Source: JBFWVR01 sp050246635 (GTDB lineage: Bacteria > Acidobacteriota > Vicinamibacteria > Vicinamibacterales > UBA2999). From it: DNA of 64,000 bases. The position numbers and the translations under genes are program-made. Positions 37,522 through 46,148 of this stretch are shown here, in pieces. The stretch spans positions 62,001 through 126,000 of the forward strand of contig JBFWVR010000006.1 of the NCBI GenBank assembly GCA_050246635.1, in the 5' to 3' direction. The notes below the pieces were generated by a model that ran no database searches, was not told the DNA's origin, and worked only from the letters and a program-made list of their open reading frames with translations. Position 1 is the stretch's first letter. The number at the start of each line of letters is the position of its first letter.

Positions 37522-38309
37522 GCCGGGTGCGTCTCGGGGCGGTGAGCTACCTGAACACGAAGCCGCTCGTGTACGGCCTCGACCAGCGCGCCGACCTGTT
37601 CGACGTCCGGTTCGACGTGCCCGCGCAGTGCGCGACGCTGCTGCACGACGGGCTCGTGGACATCGGGCTGATTCCTGCGATCGAATACCAGCGGGGCGAG
37701 TACCAGATCGTGCCTGGCGTGGCAATCGGCTCGGACGGCCCCATCGACTCGGTGGCCCTCTTCAGCCGGGTTCCCCTGACCGGGATCCGTACCCTCGCGC
37801 TCGACATCAGCTCCCGCACGTCCGTGGCGCTCACGCGCATCCTGTGTGCGCGGCACTGGGGCATCGCCCCGCGGTTCACGCCGGCCGAGCCCCGCCTCGA
37901 TGCCATGCTCGATCGCGCCGACGCGGCCCTGGTGATTGGCGACAACGCCCTCTGGCTCGACCCGGCCGCCCACGGCGTGACCAAGGTGGACCTGGGGGCG
38001 GCCTGGCGCGAGATGACGGGGCTGCCGTTCGTCTATGCGGTCTGGACCGGCCGGGCGGGCGCGGCGACCCCGGACCATGTCGCAGCCCTGCAGGCCGCGC
38101 GGGACGCCGGGTTGGGCGCGATCGACGCGATCGCCCGGGAGGCCAGCGGGGGCGACGCGGCCCGGACCCCCCGGATCGCGGCGTACCTGCGTGATAATCT
38201 GAAATACGCCCTCGGTGAGGCCGAGGTGGAAGGGCTCCGGCGCTTCCACGCCCTGGCGGCGGAGCACGGGTTGATTCCCGGACTGCGCCCTCTCCGGTTC
38301 TACGCGTGA
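37518..38309 (+). CDS. mqnA: Chorismate dehydratase MqnA
   Basis: First committed enzyme of the futalosine pathway, dehydrating chorismate to 3-[(1-carboxyvinyl)oxy]benzoate. 263 aa with a periplasmic-binding-protein-like fold. Signature residues are GAVSYLNTKPLVYGL (N-terminus), DIGLIPAIEY and GLPFVYAVWTGR. It starts by overlapping the MqnE-like gene and is followed 19 nt later by mqnC. Confidence 0.94.
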   Translation: MSRVRLGAVSYLNTKPLVYGLDQRADLFDVRFDVPAQCATLLHDGLVDIGLIPAIEYQRGEYQIVPGVAIGSDGPIDSVALFSRVPLTGIRTLALDISSRTSVALTRILCARHWGIAPRFTPAEPRLDAMLDRADAALVIGDNALWLDPAAHGVTKVDLGAAWREMTGLPFVYAVWTGRAGAATPDHVAALQAARDAGLGAIDAIAREASGGDAARTPRIAAYLRDNLKYALGEAEVEGLRRFHALAAEHGLIPGLRPLRFYA

Positions 38310-38328
38310 CCCCTATCCTGACGTGCCG

Positions 38329-39549
38329 ATGACCCTCGACGCCCTGCAGCACCGGATCGAGACGGGCGGCCGGCTGGCCGCCGACGAGGCCCTGTTCCTC
38401 TATCGCGAGGCGCCGACGCTCTGGCTCGGCCGGATGGCCGATCTCGTGCGCCGCCGCAAGCACCCCGAGGGCGTCGTCACGTACATCATCGACCGGAACG
38501 TCAACTACACGAACGTGTGCGTGGCGCGCTGCAACTTCTGCGCGTTCTATCGCCCGGTCGGGCACGGCGAAGGCTACGTGCTCGGCTTCGACGAGATCTT
38601 CGCCAAGATCGAGGAGACCATCGCACTCGGCGGGGGCCAGCTCCTGCTCCAGGGCGGCCACAACCCCGACCTGCCGCTCGCCTGGTACGTCGACCTGTTC
38701 ACGGCCGTGAAGGCGCGGTTCCCCGAGTTCCGGCTGCACGCGCTGTCGCCGCCCGAGGTGCTCCACATCGCGCGCATGGCGCGCCTGCCGATCGACGCGG
38801 TGATCCGGCAGCTCGTGGACGCCGGGCTCGACAGCATCCCGGGGGGCGGGGCCGAGATCCTCGTCGACCGCGTGCGGAAGCTCCTGAACTGCTACAACAA
38901 GGCGTCGGCGGACGAGTGGCTCGACGTCATGCGCCATGCGCACCTGGCGGGCCTCCGGACCACCGCCACCATGATGTACGGCACGGTGGAGACGATGGAG
39001 GAGCGGCTCGAGCACATGCTGCGCCTCCGGGCGCTGCAGGACGAAACCGGCGGCTTCACGGCGTTCATCGCCTGGAGCTACCAGCCCGAGCACACCGAGC
39101 GCGGGGGCGCCGAGGCGACCGGGGTCGAGTACCTGCGGACGCTGGCGCTGGCCCGTCTGGTGCTGGACAACTTCGACAACCTGCAGGCCTCGTGGGTGAC
39201 GCAGGGCGGGAAGGTGGGGCAGCTCAGCCTCGCGTTCGGCGCCAACGACATGGGCAGCGTCATGATCGAGGAGAACGTGGTGCGCGCGGCTGGCGCGAGC
39301 TACTGCATGGACGAAGTGGAGATCGTGCGCAACGTCGAGGACGCCGGCTTCGTGCCGCGCCGTCGCAACATGCACTACGACATCCTCGGTGTCCCGGCGT
39401 TCCAGGAGCGCGAGATCCCGCGGACGATGCAGCTGGCCACCGCGCGGGCCGACGGCGACACCTCCGTGCCCGAGGAACTGCGCAACTATCCGGCCCGCAG
39501 CGCGTCGGGCAAGCGCCAGCGCGGCACACCGCCGAGCCCCGTGGCATGA
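38329..39549 (+). CDS. mqnC: Cyclic dehypoxanthinylfutalosine synthase MqnC (radical SAM)
   Basis: 406 aa. The canonical radical-SAM motif CVARCNFCAF is intact (CxxxCxxC), the N-terminal fold is typical (ALFLYREAPTLWLGRMADLV), and the C-terminus contains GQLSLAFGANDMGSVMIEEN. It cyclises dehypoxanthine futalosine. It differs from its upstream MqnE-like relative in keeping all cluster ligands. GTG 38323 is an in-frame alternative start. The stop overlaps the next gene. Confidence 0.94.
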   Translation: MTLDALQHRIETGGRLAADEALFLYREAPTLWLGRMADLVRRRKHPEGVVTYIIDRNVNYTNVCVARCNFCAFYRPVGHGEGYVLGFDEIFAKIEETIALGGGQLLLQGGHNPDLPLAWYVDLFTAVKARFPEFRLHALSPPEVLHIARMARLPIDAVIRQLVDAGLDSIPGGGAEILVDRVRKLLNCYNKASADEWLDVMRHAHLAGLRTTATMMYGTVETMEERLEHMLRLRALQDETGGFTAFIAWSYQPEHTERGGAEATGVEYLRTLALARLVLDNFDNLQASWVTQGGKVGQLSLAFGANDMGSVMIEENVVRAAGASYCMDEVEIVRNVEDAGFVPRRRNMHYDILGVPAFQEREIPRTMQLATARADGDTSVPEELRNYPARSASGKRQRGTPPSPVA

Positions 39550-40781
39550 TGCTCCTGCGGGCCGCCTGGGTGCTGCCCATCGGCCGCCCGCCTCTCGCAC
39601 GTGGGTGGGTCGCCACCGATCGTGGCCGCATCGTGGCGGCCGGCGGCGCGGACGAGGCGCTTCCGGCCGGCGCCGGCCCGGCGGTGGATCTCGGGGACGT
39701 CGCCCTGCTCCCCGGTCTCGTCAACGCCCATACCCACCTGGAACTGTCCTGGCTGCGAGACCGCGTGCCGCCCGCCGCGACGTTCACCGGCTGGATCAAG
39801 CAGCTGTTCGCCGCGCGTGGTGGCCGCATCGAACGTCCCGGTGACGACACCGTCACAAGTGCCGCGGCCGCCGCCGCGCGCGAGGCGCGCGCATATGGCA
39901 CCGCGCTCGTAGGCGACGTGTCGAACTCGCTGGCCGCGCTCGACGCGATTGCCGACGCCGGCCTGCAGGCCCTGGTGTTCCACGAGATCCTGGGCTTCAA
40001 GGCCATGGACGCGGCGCCCGTGGAGCAGGCGGCTGCCTCGCGCGCCGCCGTCGTGCCGCCCCCCGGCGTGCGGGTGACGATCGCGCCGCATGCGCCGTAC
40101 TCGGTCTCGGCCGAGCTGTTCCAGGCCATCCGGGCCGCGGTGGATCGCTCCGGGCTGCCGATCACGTCGATTCACGTCGGCGAGTCGCCGGAGGAGATCG
40201 AGATGCTCCACGCCGGGACCGGGCCGTGGCCGTCGATGCTGCGGTGGATTGGCGCGTGGCGGGAGGACTGGACGCCGCCGGGGCTCGGTCCCGTCGAGTA
40301 CCTGGACCGCCTCGGGATCCTGGATGCCCGGACGCTGGTCGTCCACGGCGTGCACCTGCAGCGCCCGGCTCTCGATCGGCTGGCCGCCATCGGCGCCCCG
40401 CTCGTGACCTGCCCGCGCAGCAACCAGTGGGTGGGCGTGGGCATGCCCGCCGTGGCGGCGTTCTACGAGGCCGGCGTGCCGGTGGCGGTGGGCACCGACA
40501 GCCTGGCGAGCGTCGCCGACCTGAACCTCTTCGAGGAGCTGAAGGTGATGCGCTGGCTGGCCCCGCAGGTGCCGGCATCGCGCCTGCTCGAGAGCGCGAC
40601 GCGCGTCGGCGCGGAGGCGCTCGGCTTCGGTGACTCGCATGGCACCCTCGCACCTGGCAAGGTGGCGGACATCCTCGCGGTCCGCGTGCCCGCCGGCGTT
40701 CGGGACGTCGAGGAGCACCTCGTCACGAAGGTGCAGGCGGGGGACGTGGCGTGGGCGGTGGATGTCGTGGATGCGGTGTGA
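39546..40781 (+). CDS. Amidohydrolase, aminofutalosine-deaminase-like
   Basis: 411-aa cyclic amidohydrolase. It has the metal strand PGLVNAHTHLELS, HVGESPEEIEM, HGVHL, CPRSNQWVG and VGTDSLAS, i.e. the full His/His/His/Asp set of the adenosine/guanine deaminase superfamily. In mqn clusters such a protein (MqnX) deaminates 6-amino-6-deoxyfutalosine to futalosine. ATG 39546 overlaps the mqnC stop. MqnB (futalosine hydrolase) and MqnD are not in the window. Confidence 0.82.
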   Translation: MMLLRAAWVLPIGRPPLARGWVATDRGRIVAAGGADEALPAGAGPAVDLGDVALLPGLVNAHTHLELSWLRDRVPPAATFTGWIKQLFAARGGRIERPGDDTVTSAAAAAAREARAYGTALVGDVSNSLAALDAIADAGLQALVFHEILGFKAMDAAPVEQAAASRAAVVPPPGVRVTIAPHAPYSVSAELFQAIRAAVDRSGLPITSIHVGESPEEIEMLHAGTGPWPSMLRWIGAWREDWTPPGLGPVEYLDRLGILDARTLVVHGVHLQRPALDRLAAIGAPLVTCPRSNQWVGVGMPAVAAFYEAGVPVAVGTDSLASVADLNLFEELKVMRWLAPQVPASRLLESATRVGAEALGFGDSHGTLAPGKVADILAVRVPAGVRDVEEHLVTKVQAGDVAWAVDVVDAV

Positions 40782-40803
40782 CGGGCGGCTCGCCCCGGCG
40801 AAA

Positions 40804-40884
40804 CACTGAAGACACTGAGCACACTGAACACACTGAAGACACTGACGACACTGAACACACTGAACACACTGAAGACACTGAGGA
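40804..40884. repeat. 9-bp tandem repeat CACTGANNA, nine units
   Basis: Nine consecutive 9-bp units (40804-40884) with no indels, conserving CACTGA and the last A. It lies directly after the amidohydrolase stop. Confidence 0.9.
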
Positions 40885-41028
40885 CGCGGGGAACACGGAA
40901 GGCGCGGAACCATCGGCTGATCAGCAGATGGCGAGCTGACAGGATCACCCGATAGATCACCTGATAGATTCCCGAATCGTTCGATCGCGAGATCAGATCA
41001 CCAGATCACGAGATCACAAGATCACCAG
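40885..41028. repeat. GATCA-rich low-complexity stretch before mqnP
   Basis: About 145 nt containing repeated GATCACCAGATCAC and GATAGATCACCTGATAGA motifs up to the mqnP ATG. It is AT-richer than its surroundings and holds no gene. Some translation-initiation or promoter signal for mqnP must lie here, but none stands out. Confidence 0.6.
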
Positions 41029-41877
41029 ATGCGCGTATCCACCTATCTGTCGTTCGTCCGCATCTCCCACACCGTCTTCGCGTTGCCGTTCGCGCTGACG
41101 GGTGCGTTGCTCGCGGCCATGCAGCGGCCGGTGGGCTGGCACCAGGTGATCTGGATTCTCGTGGCGATGGCGGCGGCCCGCAGCGCGGCGATGGGGTTCA
41201 ACCGGCTCGTGGATGCGCGGTTCGACGCGCTCAATCCGCGTACGGCCAATCGCGAGCTGCCACGCGGCGCCATGACCCGCACCGAGGCGGTGCTGTTCGT
41301 CCTGGCCGCCTCGGCCGTGTTCGTCATCGCGTCATGGCAACTGAGTCCGCTGTGCGCCGCGCTGTCGCCGGTGGCGCTGGCGATTGTGTTCTGGTACTCG
41401 CTGGCCAAACGCTACACGACGTACACGCAGGTCTTCCTGGGACTGGCCATGGCGGTGGCGCCGGTGGGCGGCTGGCTGGCGGCGGGGGGACGCGGGGGCT
41501 GGGAGCCCTGGCTGCTGGGCCTGGCCATCGGCCTGTGGGTGGGGGGCTTCGACATCCTGTATGCGTGCCAGGACCTGGACTTCGATCGGGCGCACGGGCT
41601 GCGGTCGATTCCCGTCCGCTTCGGCGTGCAGCAGTCGCTCTGGATCTCGCGGGCGATGCACGTGGGCACGGTGGCCGCCATGGCCTCGCTCGCGTGGATC
41701 ACGCCGCTCGGCCCGATCTATCTCGCGGGGGTCGGGCTGGTCGCGGCGCTGCTCGTGTACGAGCAGTCGCTGGTCTCGCGGGATGATCTCTCGCGCGTGA
41801 AGCAGGCGTTCGACATGAACGGATACGTGGGCATCCTCTACTTCCTCACGACGGCGGCGGCCATCTATGTCGGATAG
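41029..41877 (+). CDS. mqnP: UbiA-family prenyltransferase (MqnP)
   Basis: 282-aa integral membrane prenyltransferase, about eight TM helices. Two Asp-rich motifs coordinate Mg-diphosphate: NRLVDARFDALNPRTANREL and DLDFDRAHGLRSIPVRFG. It attaches the polyprenyl chain to 1,4-dihydroxy-6-naphthoate in the futalosine route. UbiA has the same fold, but context with mqnA/C favours MqnP. Confidence 0.9.
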   Translation: MRVSTYLSFVRISHTVFALPFALTGALLAAMQRPVGWHQVIWILVAMAAARSAAMGFNRLVDARFDALNPRTANRELPRGAMTRTEAVLFVLAASAVFVIASWQLSPLCAALSPVALAIVFWYSLAKRYTTYTQVFLGLAMAVAPVGGWLAAGGRGGWEPWLLGLAIGLWVGGFDILYACQDLDFDRAHGLRSIPVRFGVQQSLWISRAMHVGTVAAMASLAWITPLGPIYLAGVGLVAALLVYEQSLVSRDDLSRVKQAFDMNGYVGILYFLTTAAAIYVG

Positions 41878-42616
41878 GCGAAGCGGCACGGAAGGCCGGG
41901 CGGGCGGCGAGGTGTCGCTCGACAAGGCCCCGACCCGGATCTCGGGGATGTTCGACGAGATCGCCGGACGGTACGACCTGCTGAACACCGTGTTGTCCGG
42001 CGGCATGGATCGCTACTGGCGCTGGCGCGCGATCCGCACGCTGGGATTGACGCCGCAGTCGCGGCTGCTCGACGTCTGCACGGGCACGGCCGACGTGGCG
42101 ATTGCCGGCGCGCGCCGGGGAGCAGGGGCCGTCGTGGGCGTGGACTTCGCCGGGGCGATGCTCGCGCAGGGCCTCGGCAAGGTGGCGGCGAGGGGGCTGC
42201 AGTCCCGGGTGCGGCTCGTCCGCGGCGATGCGGCCTCGCTGCCGGCCGCCGATGGCTCGGTCGACGCCGTGACGATTGCGTTCGGCATCCGGAACGTCCA
42301 GCAGCCCGAGCTCGCGTGCCGGGAGCTGTTCCGCGTGTTGCGTCCCGGGGGCCGCCTGGCGATCCTCGAGTTCGGGTTGCCCGTGCTGCCCGCGGTCCGG
42401 CCGCTGTACCTCTGGTATTTCAACCACGTCCTGCCGCGGATCGGCCGTACGGTGTCCCGCCATTCGGCGGCGTACTCGTACCTGCCGCAGTCGGTGGAGG
42501 CGTTCCCGTGGGGCGAGGGCTTCGCGCAGATCCTCCGCGGGGCAGGATTTAACAAAGTGAAGAGCCAGCCATTAACGCTGGGGATCGTCTATCTCTATAG
42601 TGCCGAAAGGCCGTGA
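41867..42616 (+). CDS. ubiE: Demethylmenaquinone methyltransferase UbiE/MenG
   Basis: 249 aa SAM-dependent methyltransferase performing the last step of menaquinone synthesis. It has the UbiE N-terminal signature FDEIAGRYDLLNTVLSGGMD, SAM motif I LLDVCTGTADVA, VTIAFGIRNV and LAILEFGLPV. It overlaps mqnP by 11 nt, confirming a menaquinone operon. Confidence 0.93.
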   Translation: MSDRRSGTEGRAGGEVSLDKAPTRISGMFDEIAGRYDLLNTVLSGGMDRYWRWRAIRTLGLTPQSRLLDVCTGTADVAIAGARRGAGAVVGVDFAGAMLAQGLGKVAARGLQSRVRLVRGDAASLPAADGSVDAVTIAFGIRNVQQPELACRELFRVLRPGGRLAILEFGLPVLPAVRPLYLWYFNHVLPRIGRTVSRHSAAYSYLPQSVEAFPWGEGFAQILRGAGFNKVKSQPLTLGIVYLYSAERP

Positions 42617-42655
42617 CGCGCGCCGCCTGCCTCGCCGGGCCGTCGCCGCCCGGTG

Positions 42656-42661
42656 TATAAT
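42656..42661 (+). promoter_or_regulatory. -10 box (TATAAT) upstream of the TonB-like gene
   Basis: Perfect TATAAT 14 nt before the ATG at 42676, giving a very short leader. No -35 consensus is seen 16-18 nt upstream (GC-only sequence). Confidence 0.5.
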
Positions 42662-42675
42662 TCTGTAAACCACTG

Positions 42676-43632
42676 ATGTACTTCGACTTCGACGACCGCT
42701 ACGAGACGGTCGAGCCCGTCGGCGGCAGGCTGACGCGTCGCGACGGCGTCCTGCTGTCGGTCGTCGTGCACGCCCTGCTGCTCACGCTGGCCCTGATCCT
42801 GCCCGAGCTGGGGCTGTTGCCGGCCCGCCAGCCGCAGGAGGCGCAGGTCGTCCAGGCCGAGCGCGAGCGGCCGCGGTTCGTCTATGTTGCGCCGCAGGTG
42901 GATCTCGAGGCGGAGCAGCCGAAGCCGCAGGCCGAGGCATCGGACAAGGACCGGGTGGCCCGCGCGCCCGCGCCGCCGCGCCCCGACGCGTCGAACCCCC
43001 TGCCGTACGCCGAAGGCAACAGCACGAATCGTGTCGAGGCCGCGCCGGACGTGCGGGCGCGCGGGCGTGGTCCCGCGCCCGAGCCGGCCCCCGAGCGCCC
43101 CGGCGCCGAGGCGGAGCAGGCGGAGCGCCAGCCGGAGCTGCCCTCGGAATCGACGTCGACGGCGCTCGAGCGTCCGCCGCAGCCGGCCCAGCCCGCCGCG
43201 CAGCAGCGCCAGCAGGCGGGGGGCTCGCTTGGCGACGCGCTGAAGAACCTGCAGCAGTACATCGACAAGGAGTCGTTCGGGAATCCCCAGGGCGCGGTGC
43301 AGGACCTCGGGCCCCTTCAGTTCGACACCAAGGGTGTCGAGTTCGGGCCCTGGGTCCGGCGCTTCATCGCCCAGGTCCGGCGCAACTGGTTCATCCCGTA
43401 CGCCGCGATGGCGATGCGCGGCAAGGTCGTGCTCACCTTCAACGTGCACAAGAACGGCCGCATCACCGACCTGAGCGTGGTGGGGCCCGCCGACGTCGAC
43501 TCCTTCAACACGGCGGCGTTCAACGCGCTCGCCGCGTCGGATCCCACCGAGCCCCTCCCGCCGGAGTACCCGGACGAGAAGGCGTTCTTCACGGTGACCT
43601 TCTACTACAACGAGAGTCCGGACGGGCGGTAA
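42676..43632 (+). CDS. TonB-family energy transducer or TonB-like C-terminal protein
   Basis: 318 aa. One N-terminal TM helix (GVLLSVVVHALLLTLALILP), a long Pro/Ala/Glu-rich periplasmic linker (about 60-190), then a TonB C-terminal domain (VRRNWFIPYAAMAMRGKVVL, FNVHKNGRITDLSVV). It energises outer-membrane receptors or stabilises the envelope. No exbBD genes are adjacent. It is followed without a gap by a 28-codon ORF and miaA. Confidence 0.82.
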   Translation: MYFDFDDRYETVEPVGGRLTRRDGVLLSVVVHALLLTLALILPELGLLPARQPQEAQVVQAERERPRFVYVAPQVDLEAEQPKPQAEASDKDRVARAPAPPRPDASNPLPYAEGNSTNRVEAAPDVRARGRGPAPEPAPERPGAEAEQAERQPELPSESTSTALERPPQPAQPAAQQRQQAGGSLGDALKNLQQYIDKESFGNPQGAVQDLGPLQFDTKGVEFGPWVRRFIAQVRRNWFIPYAAMAMRGKVVLTFNVHKNGRITDLSVVGPADVDSFNTAAFNALAASDPTEPLPPEYPDEKAFFTVTFYYNESPDGR

Positions 43633-43718
43633 TGGCGGCGCCGACCCGGTCCCAGCAGCTCGGGCTGCTCCTCCTGGCGAGCGCGCTGGCGGCGTGGGCC
43701 CTGTGGCGGACCTGGTGA
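43632..43718 (+). CDS. Possible 28-aa membrane peptide
   Basis: ATG 43632 overlaps the TonB stop by one base, and the TGA at 43716-43718 overlaps the chosen miaA GTG. The translation is MAAPTRSQQLGLLLL followed by a hydrophobic helix ending in WALWRTW. It is very small, so it may be a chance ORF filling the gap. Confidence 0.35.
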   Translation: MAAPTRSQQLGLLLLASALAAWALWRTW

Positions 43719-44677
43719 GCGGCCGGCTCGTCGCCGTGCTCGGGCCGACCGCGACGGGGAAGAGCGCACTCGGGCTGGCGATTGCCGAGGCCGCGGGCGG
43801 CGAGATCGTCAACTGCGACTCGACTGCCGTCTACCGGGGCTTCGACATCGGCACCGACAAGGTGCCTGTCGCCGAACGCCGCGGCATTCCCCATCACCTC
43901 ATCGACATCGCCGACCCCACCGCGGAGTACTCCGCGGCGGACTTCGGCCGCGATGCCGCCCGCGTGGTGCGGGACATCCTCGGGCGGGGCCGGCTGCCGG
44001 TGCTCGTCGGCGGCACGGGGTTCTACTTCCGGGCGCTCACGCGGGGGCTGTTCCCGGGACCCGGCAAGGACGCCGCGCTGCGCGCGCGGCTCGAGGCCGT
44101 CGCGGCGCGCCGCGGGGTCGGGTTCCTGTGGCGGATGGTGCGGCGCGTCGATGCGGCGTCGGCGGCCCGGATCCAGCCGCGCGACCTCAAGCGGCTCGTG
44201 CGGGCGCTGGAGGTCTTCTTCCTGACCGGCCGGCCGCTCACGGCCCACTTCGCCGAGACGGTGTCGCCCCTGGGGGCGGACGTGACGGTCGAGGCGCTGG
44301 CCATCCGCATGCCCACGGCCGCGCTGGAGCCGCGGCTGGCGCGGCGCGTCGACCTCCAGTTCGAGAGCGGCCTGCTCGACGAGATCCGTGGCCTGCTCGC
44401 GGCGGGGCTGTCCCCGGAGGCGCGCCCCTTCGGCGGCCTGGTGTACCGGCAGGCGCTGGAGCACCTGCACGGCGTGCGCGGGCTCGACGAGACACGCCAT
44501 CTCATCGTGCAGGAGAACCGCCGGTACGCCCGGCGCCAGTTGATCTGGTTCCGCAAAGAGCCTAATCTAGTGTGGTTTGACGGCCCCGGCGAAGCGCCGG
44601 TTGTGCAAGCCAGAGTCTTTCGCCATCTGGCTGAACGGGGCCTGTTGCCGCACGGGAGACCTGTCGCACATGGCTGA
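43715..44677 (+). CDS. miaA: tRNA dimethylallyltransferase MiaA
   Basis: 320 aa. It transfers dimethylallyl to A37 of UNN-reading tRNAs. P-loop GPTATGKSALGL (about 10-21), DSTAVYRGFDIGTDK, GGTGFYFRALTRG and the C-terminal ENRRYARRQLIWFRK are typical. GTG 43715 was chosen because it forms a GTGA overlap and gives a family-length N-terminus; GTG 43694 and 43703 are alternatives. hfq follows directly, the conserved miaA-hfq pair. Confidence 0.94.
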   Translation: MSGRLVAVLGPTATGKSALGLAIAEAAGGEIVNCDSTAVYRGFDIGTDKVPVAERRGIPHHLIDIADPTAEYSAADFGRDAARVVRDILGRGRLPVLVGGTGFYFRALTRGLFPGPGKDAALRARLEAVAARRGVGFLWRMVRRVDAASAARIQPRDLKRLVRALEVFFLTGRPLTAHFAETVSPLGADVTVEALAIRMPTAALEPRLARRVDLQFESGLLDEIRGLLAAGLSPEARPFGGLVYRQALEHLHGVRGLDETRHLIVQENRRYARRQLIWFRKEPNLVWFDGPGEAPVVQARVFRHLAERGLLPHGRPVAHG

Positions 44678-44918
44678 TACCAAGACGGGCGCGCCGAACA
44701 TCCAGGACGTCTTTCTCAACTACGCCCGGCGCGAGAAGCTCCCGGTCGTGATCCATCTCCTGGATGGCCGCCAGTTCGAGGCGCGCATCAAGAACTTCGA
44801 TCGGTTCGCGCTCATCGTCGAGCACGAGGGACAGGATCACCTGATCTTCAAGCACGCGATTGCCACCATCCGCACGCCGCGCAGCGTGCCGAACTACTTC
44901 TCGTCGCACCATCCGTAA
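44670..44918 (+). CDS. hfq: RNA-binding protein Hfq
   Basis: 82-aa Sm-like RNA chaperone. It has NIQDVFLNYARREKLPVVIH with Sm1, then QFEARIKNFDRFALIVE, and an Sm2 segment QDHLIFKHAIATIRT. The usual KHAIST is KHAIAT here, and the first-motif L(N)xxR lysine/arginine contacts are kept. It has almost no C-terminal tail, like many non-enterobacterial Hfq proteins. It overlaps miaA by 8 nt. Confidence 0.93.
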   Translation: MADTKTGAPNIQDVFLNYARREKLPVVIHLLDGRQFEARIKNFDRFALIVEHEGQDHLIFKHAIATIRTPRSVPNYFSSHHP

Positions 44919-44978
44919 GAGTTGTCGTGGCGCCGGCGTGCCCCCTGGGCCACGCCGGCCCTGCCGCGGCGTCCGCCC

Positions 44979-46148
44979 GTGACCGCCTTCAGACGCGCCA
45001 TCGTCATCGTCCTCGACAGTGTCGGCATCGGGGAACTCCCCGACGCCGCGCGGTACGGAGACGAAGGCAGCAACACGCTCGGCAACCTGCTGCGGCTTCG
45101 CCCGATCACCGTGCCGGCGCTGGCGTCGCTCGGCCTCGGGCGGCTCGTGCCGCTCGGGCCCGCGGGCACGGTGACGCCGTCGGGCGCGACCGGGCGCATG
45201 GCCGAACGGTCCGCCGGCAAGGACTCGGTCACCGGGCACTGGGAGATGATGGGCGTCGTGCTCGATCGCCCGTTCCCGACCTATCCCACGGGGTTCCCCG
45301 CGGACCTCATGGCCCGGTTCGAGGCACGAATCGGGCGCCCCAGCCTGGGCAACGTCGTCGCATCGGGCACCGCCATCATCGAGGAACTGGGGCCACGGCA
45401 TCTCCAGACGGGCTCGCCGATCGTCTACACGTCGGCCGACAGCGTCTTCCAGATCGCCGCGCACGAGGACGTGGTCCCCGTGCCCACGCTCTATGACTGG
45501 TGTCACGTCGCGTACGAGCTGGCGGTCGAGGGGCTCGGCCTGGGCCGCGTGATCGCGCGGCCCTTCATCGGCGTCCCCGGCGCGTTCCGGCGCACGGCCC
45601 ACCGCCACGACTACGCGATGCCGCCCGTGAGCGAAACCCTGCTCGACCGGCTCACGGCCGCGGGGATTGCCGTGACGTCGGTGGGCAAGGTGAGCGACCT
45701 GTTCGCGGGCCGCGGCGTGACGGCCTCGCATCCCACGGTCAGCGACGACGATGGGATGGACCGCGTCGAGGCGTTGGTGCGGGAGGGGACCGAGGGCCTC
45801 ATCTTCGCCAACCTCGTCGATTTCGACGCCCAGTACGGCCACCGCAACGATCCCGAGGGCTACGCGGCGAACCTCGAACGCTTCGACCGGCGCCTGGCCG
45901 CGTTGCTGCCGTGTCTCGGCCCGGGTGACCTGCTGGTCGTGACCGCCGATCACGGCAACGACCCGACGACGCCGAGCACCGATCACTCGCGGGAGCACGT
46001 GCCGCTGCTTGTCACGGGGGCGGGCACGCGGCCCGGTGTCGACCTCGGCACGCGAGCCACCTTCGCGGACCTGGGGCAGACACTGGCGCAAGCCTACGGC
46101 GTGGGGCCGCTGGCGCATGGCACGAGCTTTCTCGAGGAGTTGTGGTGA
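44979..46148 (+). CDS. deoB: Phosphopentomutase DeoB
   Basis: 389-aa alkaline-phosphatase-fold enzyme interconverting ribose-1-P and ribose-5-P (and the deoxy forms). Motifs are VIVLDSVGIGELPDA at the N-terminus, AGKDSVTGHWEMMG and the C-terminal VVTADHGNDPTTPSTDHSRE, giving the di-metal site. GTG 44979 gives normal length. It fits with the upstream purine-salvage genes in supplying pentose phosphate from nucleosides. The stop overlaps dgt. Confidence 0.94.
   Translation: MTAFRRAIVIVLDSVGIGELPDAARYGDEGSNTLGNLLRLRPITVPALASLGLGRLVPLGPAGTVTPSGATGRMAERSAGKDSVTGHWEMMGVVLDRPFPTYPTGFPADLMARFEARIGRPSLGNVVASGTAIIEELGPRHLQTGSPIVYTSADSVFQIAAHEDVVPVPTLYDWCHVAYELAVEGLGLGRVIARPFIGVPGAFRRTAHRHDYAMPPVSETLLDRLTAAGIAVTSVGKVSDLFAGRGVTASHPTVSDDDGMDRVEALVREGTEGLIFANLVDFDAQYGHRNDPEGYAANLERFDRRLAALLPCLGPGDLLVVTADHGNDPTTPSTDHSREHVPLLVTGAGTRPGVDLGTRATFADLGQTLAQAYGVGPLAHGTSFLEELW

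Noticed and set aside
40751..40939. A 62-codon Thr-Glu-Asp repeat protein
   Set aside because: The frame is open because the 9-bp unit is divisible by 3; no ribosome-binding site and it runs over the end of the amidohydrolase.
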